Positions 1-8,892 are shown, counted from the stretch's first letter. The stretch is DNA of 64,000 nucleotides from UBA10677 sp045532295 (GCA_045532295.1 JAZSFP010000014.1:62001-126000), one strand, 5' to 3'. Numbers and translations: made by a program. Notes: generated from the letters alone by a model not told the origin.

Positions 1-35
1 TGTTCTTCGTTGAGTTGGTTAATATCAAAGTTCAT
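1..35 (-). CDS. 5' end of a gene leaving the left edge
   Basis: An ATG on the minus strand at 33-35 opens a frame beginning MNFDINQLNEE that runs off the window. A consensus-like promoter sits 35-60 bases upstream and a weak SD (AAGGG) lies about 11 bases before the ATG. The pattern LNEEQ is reminiscent of UvrD/PcrA helicase N-termini, but 11 residues are too few to name the product. Confidence 0.4.
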   Translation of the reverse strand, partial: MNFDINQLNEE

Positions 36-68
36 TTAGGTCGTTACCCTTATATTTATTATATAATT

Positions 69-97
69 ATTTTAACAAATAATAAAGTATAAGTCAA
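69..97 (-). promoter_or_regulatory. sigma-A promoter for the left-edge gene
   Basis: On the minus strand TTGACT and TAAAAT are separated by 17 bases. The predicted start is near 62, just upstream of the ATG at 35. Confidence 0.6.
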
Positions 98-114
98 GCG
101 TACAACCTATGATT

Positions 115-510
115 TTAGGCTTGATTCTTCTTTTCAAGTTCGTATCTTCGAGAGAGCGTTCTAAACAGCGCGCATAGTTCAAGAAGATATTTTTGTTTGC
201 CAAACTCGTTGAGCGTTCGGTAGTATTCTCTGTCTATTAAACGCCCGATAGGCGCGGTTTCGTCGGGGTTTTCATCTAAAATCGCGCATACTTTTCTATA
301 CATTTCCTCTTCTGCTCTCGCTTTCTTGATGTCTATCGCGCGCATCTCGTCTCGACGGAACTTGTCCCGTTGCATTTCACCTATAACTCGACGCTCTTGT
401 CCGTTCTCTTCCATACGCTTTTTCTCTTCAAGCATTCTGTTCCAGTAGCCCATTTTAAGACGCTCTTTTGCAAGCGCCGCTCTCTTTTTGATTTCGCTGT
501 TTTTCTTCAT
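115..510 (-). CDS. Small highly charged protein of unknown function
   Basis: This is a 131-residue protein that I do not recognise. The start is set by GGAGGA six bases before the ATG at 510; an in-frame extension up to 588 has no SD and is rejected. The sequence is rich in Lys, Arg and Glu and probably forms long helices (around residues 5-75), followed by a less charged C-terminal part from about 80 that contains Tyr and Leu clusters (REYYRTLNEFGKQKYLLELCALF in outline). It has no signal peptide or membrane segment, so it is likely cytoplasmic. The basic helical character would suit nucleic-acid or ribosome association, but that is only inference. It lies downstream of rpsU, separated from it by a terminator. 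Confidence 0.6.
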   Translation of the reverse strand: MKKNSEIKKRAALAKERLKMGYWNRMLEEKKRMEENGQERRVIGEMQRDKFRRDEMRAIDIKKARAEEEMYRKVCAILDENPDETAPIGRLIDREYYRTLNEFGKQKYLLELCALFRTLSRRYELEKKNQA

Positions 511-630
511 ATTAGTCCTCCGTTTCGTGATTTTCTTCATTTTACCACAAAAATTCAGACTTTTGTTAAGAATCACAATGTTAGTCATTTTTCGACATAG
601 TTTTCCTATTTTTTTGACAAATTACGCACG

Positions 631-660
631 AAAAAACCCGCTCGCTTTTGCGAACGGGTT
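631..660 (-). terminator. rpsU terminator
   Basis: On the minus strand a stem AACCCGTTCGC / GCGAGCGGGTT with an AAAA loop runs into a T-tract, 7-36 bases after the rpsU stop codon. Confidence 0.85.
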
Positions 661-666
661 AATTTT

Positions 667-843
667 TTAGTTTTTGCTACGCTTACGAGCAGCCTCTTGT
701 TTCTTCTTTCTGCGTACGGAAGGTTTCTCGTACTGCTCTTTGCGGCGTAAATCACCCATAATGTTGTCCTTTTGACATTTTCTCTTAAAACGCTTAAGCG
801 CGCTGTCAAGGGATTCGTTTTCGCCAACTCTGATTACTGACAT
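667..843 (-). CDS. rpsU: 30S ribosomal protein S21
   Basis: This 58-residue protein begins MSVIRVGENESLDSALKRFK and ends in a basic tail, which is the full-length S21 pattern of Firmicutes. S21 binds the 30S platform near the anti-SD end of 16S rRNA. The start has a GGTGG SD seven bases upstream. It has its own consensus promoter in the gap to hinT and a strong terminator, so it can be made independently of the heat-shock operon upstream. Its place after mtaB and hinT is the usual clostridial order. Confidence 0.95.
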   Translation of the reverse strand: MSVIRVGENESLDSALKRFKRKCQKDNIMGDLRRKEQYEKPSVRRKKKQEAARKRSKN

Positions 844-886
844 ATTTACACCACCTTTGTTCCTTCGAACTCGTTATAGCCCTAAT

Positions 887-915
887 ATTATATTAAAAGG
901 CAACGATTTTGTCAA
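887..915 (-). promoter_or_regulatory. rpsU promoter
   Basis: TTGACA and TATAAT on the minus strand are separated by exactly 17 bases, upstream of rpsU. Confidence 0.85.
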
Positions 916-960
916 CCGTTTTTAACGCTTTTTGGCAAAAATTTGAAATTTTTACTTTTC

Positions 961-1302
961 TTAGAGTTTGGGCCAAGACAGTTCTTGTCCGCCGAAGATA
1001 TGGATATGAAGGTGGGGTACGGTTTGTCCTGCGTCGTCGCCTTGGTTTATGCAAAGACGGTAGCCTCCGCTAAGTCCTAATTCGCCGGCAAGCGACGAGA
1101 GTTTTTTGAGGCATTTTCCAAGGTTGATTTCGTCCTCTTCCGTCATATCGGCAAGATACTTAAAATGGCGTTTGGGGATAAGAAGGTAGTGCTTTTCTGC
1201 GCGAGGGTCAATGTCTGCGATGATGAACATAAGTTCGTCTTCGTAGTACTTTTTAGAAGGGATTTCGCCGTCGCGAATTTTACAAAAGATGCAGTTTTCC
1301 AT
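961..1302 (-). CDS. hinT: HIT-family nucleotide hydrolase (HinT-like)
   Basis: This 113-residue histidine-triad protein hydrolyses purine nucleoside phosphoramidates and adenylates in the cytoplasm (family knowledge). The N-terminus CIFCKI carries the common Cys pair, and the catalytic triad HLHIHIFGG lies near residues 97-105. The length is normal. It follows mtaB by two bases, with an AAGGAG inside the mtaB end, and so is the last gene of the prmA-rsmE-mtaB-hinT group. Assignment to the family is certain; the physiological substrate is not. Confidence 0.93.
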   Translation of the reverse strand: MENCIFCKIRDGEIPSKKYYEDELMFIIADIDPRAEKHYLLIPKRHFKYLADMTEEDEINLGKCLKKLSSLAGELGLSGGYRLCINQGDDAGQTVPHLHIHIFGGQELSWPKL

Positions 1303-1304
1303 AA

Positions 1305-2549
1305 TTATATATTTTCTCCTTTTACTCCGTCCCTGTAAGGAACTGTGATTTTTTGTTTTACGAAACTTCCGATAGGCGCTTTGGTGTAAGTTTTTATAAA
1401 GTTGGGACTATGTCCTACCGTGTAGCCGTCTACCTCTTCCTCAATAAATATTTCGTATTCTTTTCCGCTTTGCGAAAGTAAGAATTTTTGCTTAAGTTCT
1501 TTTCCCACTTCCCTTAGTTTTGCCGAACGAGCGAGGGCGACTTGCTTGTCTACTTGCGCCATTTTCGACGCTACCGTGCCGGGACGAATACTATACGGGA
1601 AGACGTGCATTTCAAAAAAGCCAGCCTTACGGCAAGTGTCTATCGTCTCGTTAAATTCATCTTCGCTCTCGCCGGGAAAACCTACTATAATATCAGTGGT
1701 AATTCCTGCGTCGGGAAAGTACTTTCTAATAAGTTCACATTTAGCCAAAAATTCACTTTTTGTGTAGTGGCGATTCATACGCTTTAAGACGGTATCACTA
1801 CCACTTTGCATTGAAAGATGGAACGACGGACAGAAGTTGCTCTCTTTCATAGCAGTTAAAAGTTCGTCCGTTATAACGGTGCACTCAAGCGAGCCGAAAC
1901 GCTTTCTTACCGGAACGAGAGAAAATGCTTTAACGAGGTCTAAAAGAGTTAGTCCTATATCTAAACCGTACGCCGAAACGTTAATTCCCGTGATTACGAT
2001 TTCTTGGGTTTTAGTCGCCATATCCTTTGCCTCGTCGATAATCGAAGAGAGTTTTCTACTCCTACTTCTACCGCGAAGATAGGGAATTATGCAGTACGAA
2101 CAGAAGTTGTTACATCCGTCTTGTACTTTGATAAAACCGCGCGAGCGAGTTAGTTCGCCCGTTAAGTCGTCCTCGTAGCATAGTGGCGGATTTTGTACGA
2201 TATTACCCTGTACTATGTCAGACATAATACTTTCAAAAAGGTTCATTTTGCCGCTTACACCCGAAATTACACTAACATTTGGCTTATTTTCATACTTTTT
2301 AGGATCGTTTTGACTACTGCAACCGCAAATGATTACTTTGGCGTTTGGATTGAGTTTAAGCACTCTTGCTACTGCTTGACGGGATTTTTTATCCGCCTCA
2401 AGCGTAACGGAGCAAGTGTTTATAACGTAGCAGTCCGCACGCTCTAAGGCGTCCGTTGCCTCCACTCCGCTATCGCGTAGTTTTTTTATAAGCGATTGAC
2501 CTTCGTATTGATTTACTTTACAGCCAAGGGAAAAGACTACTACTTTCAT
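1305..2549 (-). CDS. mtaB: tRNA threonylcarbamoyladenosine methylthiotransferase MtaB
   Basis: This radical-SAM methylthiotransferase converts t6A37 to ms2t6A37 in tRNAs reading ANN codons. Visible parts in order are an N-terminal UPF0004 domain starting with SLGCKVNQYEG, the radical-SAM cluster motif CNNFCSYC near residue 150, and a C-terminal TRAM-like region ending at 414. I chose the ATG at 2549, which overlaps the rsmE stop as ATGA; a GTG four codons upstream is possible but spaced worse. Length is usual for the MtaB branch. It is translationally coupled to rsmE and followed closely by hinT. Confidence 0.93.
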   Translation of the reverse strand: MKVVVFSLGCKVNQYEGQSLIKKLRDSGVEATDALERADCYVINTCSVTLEADKKSRQAVARVLKLNPNAKVIICGCSSQNDPKKYENKPNVSVISGVSGKMNLFESIMSDIVQGNIVQNPPLCYEDDLTGELTRSRGFIKVQDGCNNFCSYCIIPYLRGRSRSRKLSSIIDEAKDMATKTQEIVITGINVSAYGLDIGLTLLDLVKAFSLVPVRKRFGSLECTVITDELLTAMKESNFCPSFHLSMQSGSDTVLKRMNRHYTKSEFLAKCELIRKYFPDAGITTDIIVGFPGESEDEFNETIDTCRKAGFFEMHVFPYSIRPGTVASKMAQVDKQVALARSAKLREVGKELKQKFLLSQSGKEYEIFIEEEVDGYTVGHSPNFIKTYTKAPIGSFVKQKITVPYRDGVKGENI

Positions 2550-3268
2550 TTTCTTTTCCACTCTCCGCTCTCGTATAAGACGACGGAAACGACCGCAACG
2601 GAGGCGGTATCCGCTCTTAAAATTCGCTCGCCAAGAGTTACGCTCTCGCCACTAATTGCTCTAATTTTATCAGCCTCAAGCGGAGAAAAACCGCCTTCGC
2701 TACCTACGACTACGGCAATATTTTTGGCGTTTTTAGTTTTCAAAAATTCGCCGATTGAAGTTTGCTGTTCTTGTTCGTAGGGGAAAACGACGAGTTCGTA
2801 CTCTTTTAATTCCTCTAAAAGTTGGTCAAAAATTCGCGTACTCTCTACCGTGGGAACAAGTCCTCTACCGCTTTGTTTAGACGCTTCGAGGGCAATTCTA
2901 TTAAGTCTTTCCGCCTTCACGCTTTCCGCTTTAACGGAGCAAAAATCGGATATAAACGGCACGAATTTAACAACGCCAAGTTCAGTACACTTTTGTACGA
3001 CGTAGTCGTTTTTATCCCCTTTCATTGCGCCGAAATAGAGCGTAATCTTCGTTTCAGGCTCAGTCGTTACTCTTGCTCTACCTACGATTTTTGCACGAGT
3101 TTCACTCTTGTTTATATCGGTAATTACCGCTAAATAGTCGTATCCGTCCGAGCAAACGGTTAGTTCGTCGCCACGGCGCGCGCGAAGAGAATAGGCAAGG
3201 TGCTTATGCTCGTCGCCCGTTATTATTATTTCATCTCCACTTACGCCTGATAGAAACAATTTGCGCAT
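2546..3268 (-). CDS. rsmE: 16S rRNA m3U1498 methyltransferase
   Basis: This 240-residue SPOUT-class methyltransferase modifies U1498 of 16S rRNA at the decoding centre. The N-terminal PUA-like part (MRKLFLSG, GDEHKHLAYSLRARRGDEL) and the C-terminal knot motif VVVGSEGGFSPLEADKI followed by LGERILRADTASVAVVS are both clear. Its ATG is preceded by GAGGAATTAATT overlapping the prmA end, and its stop overlaps mtaB. Confidence 0.95.
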   Translation of the reverse strand: MRKLFLSGVSGDEIIITGDEHKHLAYSLRARRGDELTVCSDGYDYLAVITDINKSETRAKIVGRARVTTEPETKITLYFGAMKGDKNDYVVQKCTELGVVKFVPFISDFCSVKAESVKAERLNRIALEASKQSGRGLVPTVESTRIFDQLLEELKEYELVVFPYEQEQQTSIGEFLKTKNAKNIAVVVGSEGGFSPLEADKIRAISGESVTLGERILRADTASVAVVSVVLYESGEWKRK

Positions 3269-3270
3269 AA

Positions 3271-4191
3271 TTAATTCCTCTTTTTAAGTAGCATTGCTTG
3301 CCACTCGCCTTTCGTAGTTTTGTCTATTATATCAAAATTTTTGCCGTAGCACGCCTCTACTTCTTCGGCTCTTGAGTGGATTATTCCGCTCAATATAGCG
3401 TATCCGTCTTTCTTTAAGGTAGAAGTAAGACTGCTTTCTAATCGCATTAAAATATCTGCGGTAATATTTGCAATCAAGATATCGAAGGTTTTGCCGTCGC
3501 TGTTTAAATCGCCTCCGACGATTTTACAGTTTTTTTCTACTTTATTTAGTTTAGCGTTGTATTCGCTTGCCTCAACGGCGAGAGGGTCAATATCCGACAA
3601 AAGCGCGCCCTTTGCGCCAAGGAGAACGGAAGTTATACCTAAAATTCCACTTCCGCAGCCCATATCGAGTACTTCTTTACTCTCTACTTCTATTCTTTGC
3701 ATAAGCGCAATGCACATTGAAGTCGTTTCGTGATTACCCGTTCCAAAAGCCATACCCGGCTCTATGTAGACGGGAATTTTGCTCTCGTCCGTCCATTTTT
3801 GCCAAGCGGGTACGATTACTACTTTATCAATCTCGATAGGCGAATAGTATTTACGCCACTCGTTTTCCCAGTCTGCTGAATTGATAAGGGAGGAGGTTAC
3901 TTCTAAACTTCCCATAGGAAATACTGCGTTTTCTTTGAGCGTTTCGATAGCGTCGTAAATTTTCGTAATATCAAAATTGGTTGCAAAAAATCCGCATACG
4001 GTTGCTTTATCTCCACTCACTTTGACGAGTTGCTCGTCTACGTAGTCCCAGTTGAGTTTCTTTTCTATGAGTTCTATAATATCGGCGTTATCGTGAATTG
4101 CTACGCCTTCGCTACCCTCGTCGTACATTATCATTGCGATAAGGTCGGTTGCTATGCTTACCGTCGAAACGGTTATTTGTAAATACTCCAT
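3271..4191 (-). CDS. prmA: Ribosomal protein L11 methyltransferase
   Basis: PrmA trimethylates several Lys residues of ribosomal protein L11. The 306-residue product has the SAM-binding motif VLDMGCGSGILGI near residue 175 and the substrate-loop signature PGMAFGTGNHETTSMCI just before it. The start has AGGAGCG eight bases upstream. A promoter and a dnaJ terminator lie in the 87-base gap to dnaJ, so prmA-rsmE-mtaB-hinT can be expressed apart from the chaperones. Confidence 0.95.
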   Translation of the reverse strand: MEYLQITVSTVSIATDLIAMIMYDEGSEGVAIHDNADIIELIEKKLNWDYVDEQLVKVSGDKATVCGFFATNFDITKIYDAIETLKENAVFPMGSLEVTSSLINSADWENEWRKYYSPIEIDKVVIVPAWQKWTDESKIPVYIEPGMAFGTGNHETTSMCIALMQRIEVESKEVLDMGCGSGILGITSVLLGAKGALLSDIDPLAVEASEYNAKLNKVEKNCKIVGGDLNSDGKTFDILIANITADILMRLESSLTSTLKKDGYAILSGIIHSRAEEVEACYGKNFDIIDKTTKGEWQAMLLKKRN

Positions 4192-4217
4192 TGCTCGCTC
4201 CTATAATTTATACTTAT

Positions 4218-4246
4218 ATTATAACTGTTTATTAAGTAAAAATCAA
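4218..4246 (-). promoter_or_regulatory. Internal promoter before prmA
   Basis: TTGATT and TATAAT on the minus strand are 17 bases apart. The -35 box lies inside the T-rich tail of the dnaJ terminator, so the two signals are fused. Confidence 0.65.
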
Positions 4247-4272
4247 GTAAAAACGAACGGTTGCCCGTTCGT
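4243..4272 (-). terminator. dnaJ terminator
   Basis: The stem ACGAACGG / CCGTTCGT with a GCAA loop is followed on the minus strand by TTTTTACTTGATTTTT, directly after dnaJ. Confidence 0.75.
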
Positions 4273-4278
4273 CTTACT

Positions 4279-5388
4279 TTAATTATTTTTTTTATTGAAC
4301 TCTTTGACCTTTTCGTACTGTTCGCTCTTAAAGGATTTTTCCAAATCTTTAAGTTTGTTCTTTTGGTCTTTGCTTAACTTCTTGGGAAGTTCAACGATGA
4401 TAGTTACGAACATATCGCCCGTTCCTCTTCTCGTCGTTATGCCGTGTCCTTTGAGTTTAAGTACTGCGCCCGATTGAACGCCTTCGCTTAAAGTGAACTG
4501 AAGTTCAGTGCCTTTAAGGGTGGGAACTTTGACTTTTTCGCCAAGAGCCGCTTGGATAAAGGTTACGGGGAAATCAATATAAAGGTCTGCGCCCTCGCGT
4601 TTGAAAATTCTATGGGGAAGGACGTTAATAATCAGTTGCAGGTTGCCCGCTCTACCCGTTTTGGAGCGTTCGCCCTCGCCTCTTACGGTCATTACCTGTC
4701 CGGTTTCTACGCCTGCAGGAATATTGACCTTGAGTTTTACGGTCTTTCTCTCCATACCCTTGCCCTTACAATCAGGACAAATCTCTTCGATAATCTTTCC
4801 GCTACCGCGACAAGAAGAACATACCCTTTCGCTAACGATTCGTCCAAAGGGCGTATCTTGAGCGTACTTAACTCTTCCACTGCCGTTACAAGTTCCACAA
4901 GTCTTGAACTTAGTTCCGTTCTTCGCGCCCGTTCCGTTACAAGAAGGGCAAGGCTCAGAGCGTGTAATCGTGATTTCTTTTTGCACGCCGAAAGCAGCCT
5001 CTTCGAAAGTTAAGGTAAGGTTTTGCGTTATATCCTCGCCCACGCTCTCTCTCGTAGCGCTTGCTCTTCCTCCGCCACCGCCTCCGAACATATCGAAGAT
5101 AGAGTCGAATATAGAGCCTCCGCCACCACCGAAACCGCTAAAGCCGTCAAAGCCTCCGAAGCCACCGCCGTCGCCAAAGGGCGAGGGATTGTCGTACGCT
5201 TGTCGCTTTTGAGGGTCGGACAAGGTATCGTACGCCTCGGATACTTCCTTAAACTTCTCCGCTGCAACCTCGTCGCCCGGGTGAAGGTCGGGGTGATATT
5301 CTCTGGCAAGTTTTCTGTACGCTTTCTTAATCTCGTCTTGAGAGGCGTCCTTGCTCACCCCGAGTATGTCGTAAAATGATTTAGCCAT
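4279..5388 (-). CDS. dnaJ: Chaperone protein DnaJ
   Basis: This Hsp40 co-chaperone stimulates DnaK ATPase and delivers substrates. The 369 residues show the J domain with HPD near residue 33, a Gly/Phe-rich linker (about 72-110), four zinc-binding CxxCxGxG repeats (CPSCNGTG, CGTCNGSG, CSSCRGSG, CPDCKGKG, about 145-215), and the C-terminal substrate domains. All four zinc motifs are intact, so this is a class-I DnaJ. It starts 12 bases after dnaK with AAAGGA, and is followed by a terminator. Confidence 0.97.
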   Translation of the reverse strand: MAKSFYDILGVSKDASQDEIKKAYRKLAREYHPDLHPGDEVAAEKFKEVSEAYDTLSDPQKRQAYDNPSPFGDGGGFGGFDGFSGFGGGGGSIFDSIFDMFGGGGGGRASATRESVGEDITQNLTLTFEEAAFGVQKEITITRSEPCPSCNGTGAKNGTKFKTCGTCNGSGRVKYAQDTPFGRIVSERVCSSCRGSGKIIEEICPDCKGKGMERKTVKLKVNIPAGVETGQVMTVRGEGERSKTGRAGNLQLIINVLPHRIFKREGADLYIDFPVTFIQAALGEKVKVPTLKGTELQFTLSEGVQSGAVLKLKGHGITTRRGTGDMFVTIIVELPKKLSKDQKNKLKDLEKSFKSEQYEKVKEFNKKNN

Positions 5389-5400
5389 TGTTTTCCTTTA

Positions 5401-7218
5401 TTAGATTTCTTCTGCGTCAACTACGGTATCGTCGTCTGCGGAGGTTGCTTGACCTGCAGTCTGTTGAGCCTGTTGATAGAGTTTAGTGAATACTTCGTTA
5501 GCAACCTTGCTAAATTCTTCTGCCTCTTTCTTGATTGCGTCGATATCGTCGCCCTTAAGCGTTTCTTTTGCTTTCGCTACTGCGCTTTCAAGTTTGCTCT
5601 TGTCCTCTGCGGAAATCTTATCGCCGTTCTCAGAGAGCGCTTTTTCTACTTGGAATACGAGCGCGTCGAGGTTATTCTTAGCGTCAACGCCTTCCTTTCT
5701 CTTGTTATCCTGTTCTGCGAATTGCTCAGCCTCGTTGATAGCGCGTTGGATATCTTCTTCGGAAAGGTTGCTCGACGCGGTGATGGTTACGCTTTGCTCT
5801 TTGCCAGTACCCTTGTCTTTTGCCGATACGTGAACGATACCGTTAGCGTCGATGTCGAAGGTTACTTCGATTTGAGGAATTCCACGGGGAGCAGGAGCAA
5901 TACCAGAAAGTTCAAAACGAGCGAGGGTTTTGTTATCCGCTGCCATAGGACGCTCGCCTTGAAGAACGTGGATATCTACTGCGGGTTGGTTATCAGCAGC
6001 CGTAGAGAATACTTGGCTCTTCTTGGTGGGGATAGTGGTGTTTCTCTCAATAAGACGAGTGCATACGCCACCCATAGTTTCGATACCGAGTGAAAGGGGC
6101 GTTACGTCGAGAAGGAGAACGTCCTTAACTTCTCCGCCAAGCACACCGCCTTGGATTGCCGCGCCGATTGCAACGCACTCGTCGGGGTTGATGCCCTTGA
6201 AAGGCTCTTTACCGGTAACGTTCTTAACTGCCTCTACTACGCAAGGAACGCGAGTAGAACCACCTACCAAGATTACCTTGTCGATATCGCTGTTAGAAAG
6301 TCCCGCGTCACTCATTGCGCGCTTGGTAAGGTCGATAGTCTTTTGAACGAGGTCGGAAATGAGCGCCTCAAACTTAACTCTGGAAAGGTCGCAATCGAGG
6401 TGGAGAGGACCGCTTGCACCCATAGAAATGAAGGGAAGGCTGATTTTGGTGTTATTGAGAATAGAAAGTTCAATCTTAGCCTTTTCCGCCGCCTCTTTAA
6501 GTCTTTGCATTGCCATTTTATCAAGCGAAAGGTCTACGCCGTTTTCCTTTTTGAAGGTGTCAACGAGGTAATCCATAATTCTTTGGTCGAAGTCGTCGCC
6601 ACCAAGACGGTTGTTACCTGCGGTTGCAAGAACTTCGAACACGCCGTCGCCGATTTCAAGAATAGAAATATCGAAAGTACCGCCACCAAGGTCGTAGATG
6701 AATACCTTTTGGTTAGCGTTCTTGCCCTTGTCAAGTCCGTAAGCAAGAGCGGCTGCGGTAGGCTCGTTGATAATTCTTAATACGTTAAGTCCGGCAATTC
6801 TACCTGCGTCCTTAGTCGCTTGGCGTTGAGAGTCGGTAAAGTACGCGGGAACGGTAATTACCGCCTCGGTTACTTTAGAACCAAGGTAACTCTCTGCGTC
6901 CGCTTTAAGTTTAGAAAGTATCATTGCGGAAAGTTCTTGGGGCGAATAGGTTTTTTCGTCAATCTTTATCTTTCTATCGCTACCCATATCTCTTTTAATA
7001 GAAATTACGGTCTTGTCGGGGTTTGCAACTGCCTGGTGCTTTGCTACCTGTCCTACGAGACGCTCGCCGTCCTTGGCAAAGCCGATTACGGAGGGGGTAG
7101 TTCTTGAGCCTTCGCTGTTAGGAATAACAACGGGCTCGCCACCCTCTAATACTGCTACGCACGAGTTGGTAGTACCAAGGTCGATACCTATAATTTTACT
7201 TTTCATAGTCTTAGTCAT
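5401..7218 (-). CDS. dnaK: Chaperone protein DnaK (Hsp70)
   Basis: This 605-residue Hsp70 has the nucleotide-binding signatures GIDLGTTNSCVAV (N-terminus), IYDLGGGTFDISIL and ILVGGSTRVP, then the substrate-binding domain and a helical lid ending in an acidic tail DDDTVVDAEEI. I kept the ATG at 7218 because GGAGGA is 10 bases upstream; the internal Met four codons in is too far from the SD. It sits between grpE and dnaJ in the HrcA-controlled operon. Confidence 0.98.
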   Translation of the reverse strand: MTKTMKSKIIGIDLGTTNSCVAVLEGGEPVVIPNSEGSRTTPSVIGFAKDGERLVGQVAKHQAVANPDKTVISIKRDMGSDRKIKIDEKTYSPQELSAMILSKLKADAESYLGSKVTEAVITVPAYFTDSQRQATKDAGRIAGLNVLRIINEPTAAALAYGLDKGKNANQKVFIYDLGGGTFDISILEIGDGVFEVLATAGNNRLGGDDFDQRIMDYLVDTFKKENGVDLSLDKMAMQRLKEAAEKAKIELSILNNTKISLPFISMGASGPLHLDCDLSRVKFEALISDLVQKTIDLTKRAMSDAGLSNSDIDKVILVGGSTRVPCVVEAVKNVTGKEPFKGINPDECVAIGAAIQGGVLGGEVKDVLLLDVTPLSLGIETMGGVCTRLIERNTTIPTKKSQVFSTAADNQPAVDIHVLQGERPMAADNKTLARFELSGIAPAPRGIPQIEVTFDIDANGIVHVSAKDKGTGKEQSVTITASSNLSEEDIQRAINEAEQFAEQDNKRKEGVDAKNNLDALVFQVEKALSENGDKISAEDKSKLESAVAKAKETLKGDDIDAIKKEAEEFSKVANEVFTKLYQQAQQTAGQATSADDDTVVDAEEI

Positions 7219-7241
7219 AATATTTTAATCCTCCTGAATTT

Positions 7242-7766
7242 TTACTTATTTATTATTACGCGAGCAGGTCTTATTACTCTGTCGCCCATTTTATAGCCTT
7301 TTTGAAATACTTCTCTTACCGTATCAATTTGCTCTTCGCTCTCTGCCGGCGCTTGCATTATCGCCTCGTGAACTCTGGGATCGAAGGGAAGTCCTTTCGC
7401 CTCGATTTCCACTACTTCGTAACTTGCGAGCATTTTGATAATCTCGTCCTCTATCATCTTTACGCCCTTTTTAACGCTCTCGTCTTCTATCATACTCATT
7501 GCCTGAGCGATTACGTCCGTTAAGGGTAAGATTTTCATTAAAACCGCTACCGTTGCGTCTTCTTTTATTCTTGCAGTGCTTTCAAGCGTTCTACGACGGT
7601 AATTATCGAACTCGGCTTGCAGTCTTTGCGCCGTTTCCGTCATTTCTTCCACGCGCTTTTTTGCTAAAGCAAGTTCGCTATCCTCTTCTTCCGCCTCAAT
7701 TACCGCCCCGGTATCAAGGTCTTCTACGGTTTCTTCTTCTACTTTGTTTTGCTTTTCTTTACTCAT
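7242..7766 (-). CDS. grpE: Nucleotide exchange factor GrpE
   Basis: GrpE releases ADP from DnaK. The 174-residue protein has the acidic disordered N-terminus, a long coiled-coil helix (about 30-90, including LQAEFDNYRRRT), and the C-terminal beta domain with GDRVIRPARVIINK. Length is normal. It begins 14 bases after hrcA with GAGGA upstream of the ATG. Confidence 0.97.
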   Translation of the reverse strand: MSKEKQNKVEEETVEDLDTGAVIEAEEEDSELALAKKRVEEMTETAQRLQAEFDNYRRRTLESTARIKEDATVAVLMKILPLTDVIAQAMSMIEDESVKKGVKMIEDEIIKMLASYEVVEIEAKGLPFDPRVHEAIMQAPAESEEQIDTVREVFQKGYKMGDRVIRPARVIINK

Positions 7767-7780
7767 TACGCTGTCCTCGT

Positions 7781-8824
7781 TTATTCTTCTTCGTCGGGTC
7801 TTTCGCCGTCGGGAAGAAGGTTAATGGTCTTTCCGATGTAGTCAAGCACCGACACTACTTTGCTGTAATCCATTCTTATAGGTCCGATAACGCCTGCGTT
7901 TCCTATCGTTCTGCCTCCTACCGTGTAGTTCGCAGTTACGATTGCGCACTCGGGCATTCCGTCCGCTATTTCGTTATCGTTGCTTATTTTTATATTGAGG
8001 CTTACTCCGTCGGGAGTTTGGAGCATAGGAGCAAGTTGTTCCTTCGCCTCGAGCATTGAGAGCATCGCTCTTGCTTTTTTCACATTTGCAAACTCGGGTT
8101 GGTCGAGGATTTTCGTGCTACCCTCGAGCATTATATCGCCCACGCCACCGTTTTCTACGTAGTCTTCCATAATGTTTATTATTGCTTGGAAGAGTTGACG
8201 GTATTCGGCGATGATATCGTCTATCATCTTATCAGGCTCGAGCAGTTCGCTTATCGTGTGGTTGTGGAAAGCGGAAGAAATAAAGTTCGACGCCGTTACG
8301 AAGTATTCTTCGGGAAGGTCTTCGGCAATATCCACCGTAGCGTCCTTAAGTATTCCGAGGTTAGTTACGATTACTACGAGCGCGCTCGTGGAATTGAGTT
8401 TAACGATCTTTACTCCGTCTACTACTGCGCCTTTAAGGTCGGGAATTACCGCTACGGAAGTAAGGGCGGTGATTTCGCTTATTACCTTTGCCGTCGAGCG
8501 AAGTATATCGTCAATTTCCGTTATCTTACGGTCAAAATAACTGTTAATTACTTTAAGTTCGCTCTTCGTCAGTTTCTTTCTCGGCATAAGTTTGTCTACG
8601 TAAAGTCGATACGCCTCTGCCGTTGGTACGCGTCCTGCCGAGGTGTGAGGCTGAGCAAGGTAACCCATCTCTTCAAGCGCCGCAAGTTCGTTTCTTATCG
8701 TTGCGCTACTAAGTTCAGGGAGAAAGTTTTCCTTAATCTCCGCGCTCGATATCGGCTCGCAACTTACGATGTAACTGTCGACTACCGCTTGTATTATCTT
8801 CTCTTTTCTTTGGGAAATCGCCAA
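7781..8824 (-). CDS. hrcA: Heat-inducible transcription repressor HrcA
   Basis: HrcA binds CIRCE operators and represses the dnaK and groE operons until heat or misfolded protein titrates GroEL. The 347-residue product has an N-terminal winged helix (RKEKIIQAVVDSYI, SSATIRNELAALEEMGYLAQPHTSAGRVPT) and the HrcA C-terminal fold. The start is a TTG at 8824 with AAGGAG nine bases upstream; no ATG fits. It is first in the operon, behind a consensus promoter and two CIRCE-like sites, so it should autoregulate. Confidence 0.97.
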   Translation of the reverse strand: MAISQRKEKIIQAVVDSYIVSCEPISSAEIKENFLPELSSATIRNELAALEEMGYLAQPHTSAGRVPTAEAYRLYVDKLMPRKKLTKSELKVINSYFDRKITEIDDILRSTAKVISEITALTSVAVIPDLKGAVVDGVKIVKLNSTSALVVIVTNLGILKDATVDIAEDLPEEYFVTASNFISSAFHNHTISELLEPDKMIDDIIAEYRQLFQAIINIMEDYVENGGVGDIMLEGSTKILDQPEFANVKKARAMLSMLEAKEQLAPMLQTPDGVSLNIKISNDNEIADGMPECAIVTANYTVGGRTIGNAGVIGPIRMDYSKVVSVLDYIGKTINLLPDGERPDEEE

Positions 8825-8846
8825 CTTCGTTTTCTCCTTCTCTCTT

Positions 8847-8873
8847 TTAGCAATCGAGGGTTTTGAGTTTTAG
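8847..8873. promoter_or_regulatory. Second, degenerate CIRCE-like site in the hrcA leader
   Basis: TTAGCAATC, nine bases, then GAGTTTTAG. This matches the CIRCE halves TTAGCACTC/GAGTGCTAA at 8 of 9 and 6 of 9 positions. It lies between the promoter-proximal site and the hrcA start. Confidence 0.4.
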
Positions 8874-8892
8874 CACTTTAACTCACAGGTTA

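Noticed and set aside
511..588. N-terminal extension of the first small protein
   Set aside because: No SD at the upstream ATG, while GGAGGA precedes the internal ATG at 510.
606..827. 73-residue frame overlapping rpsU on the same strand
   Set aside because: The S21 frame (667-843) matches the family over its full length and has an SD; this frame is its shadow.
5023..5379. Long frames opposite dnaJ and dnaK
   Set aside because: They arise from the Gly-rich and biased codons of the chaperone genes; no SD or family pattern.
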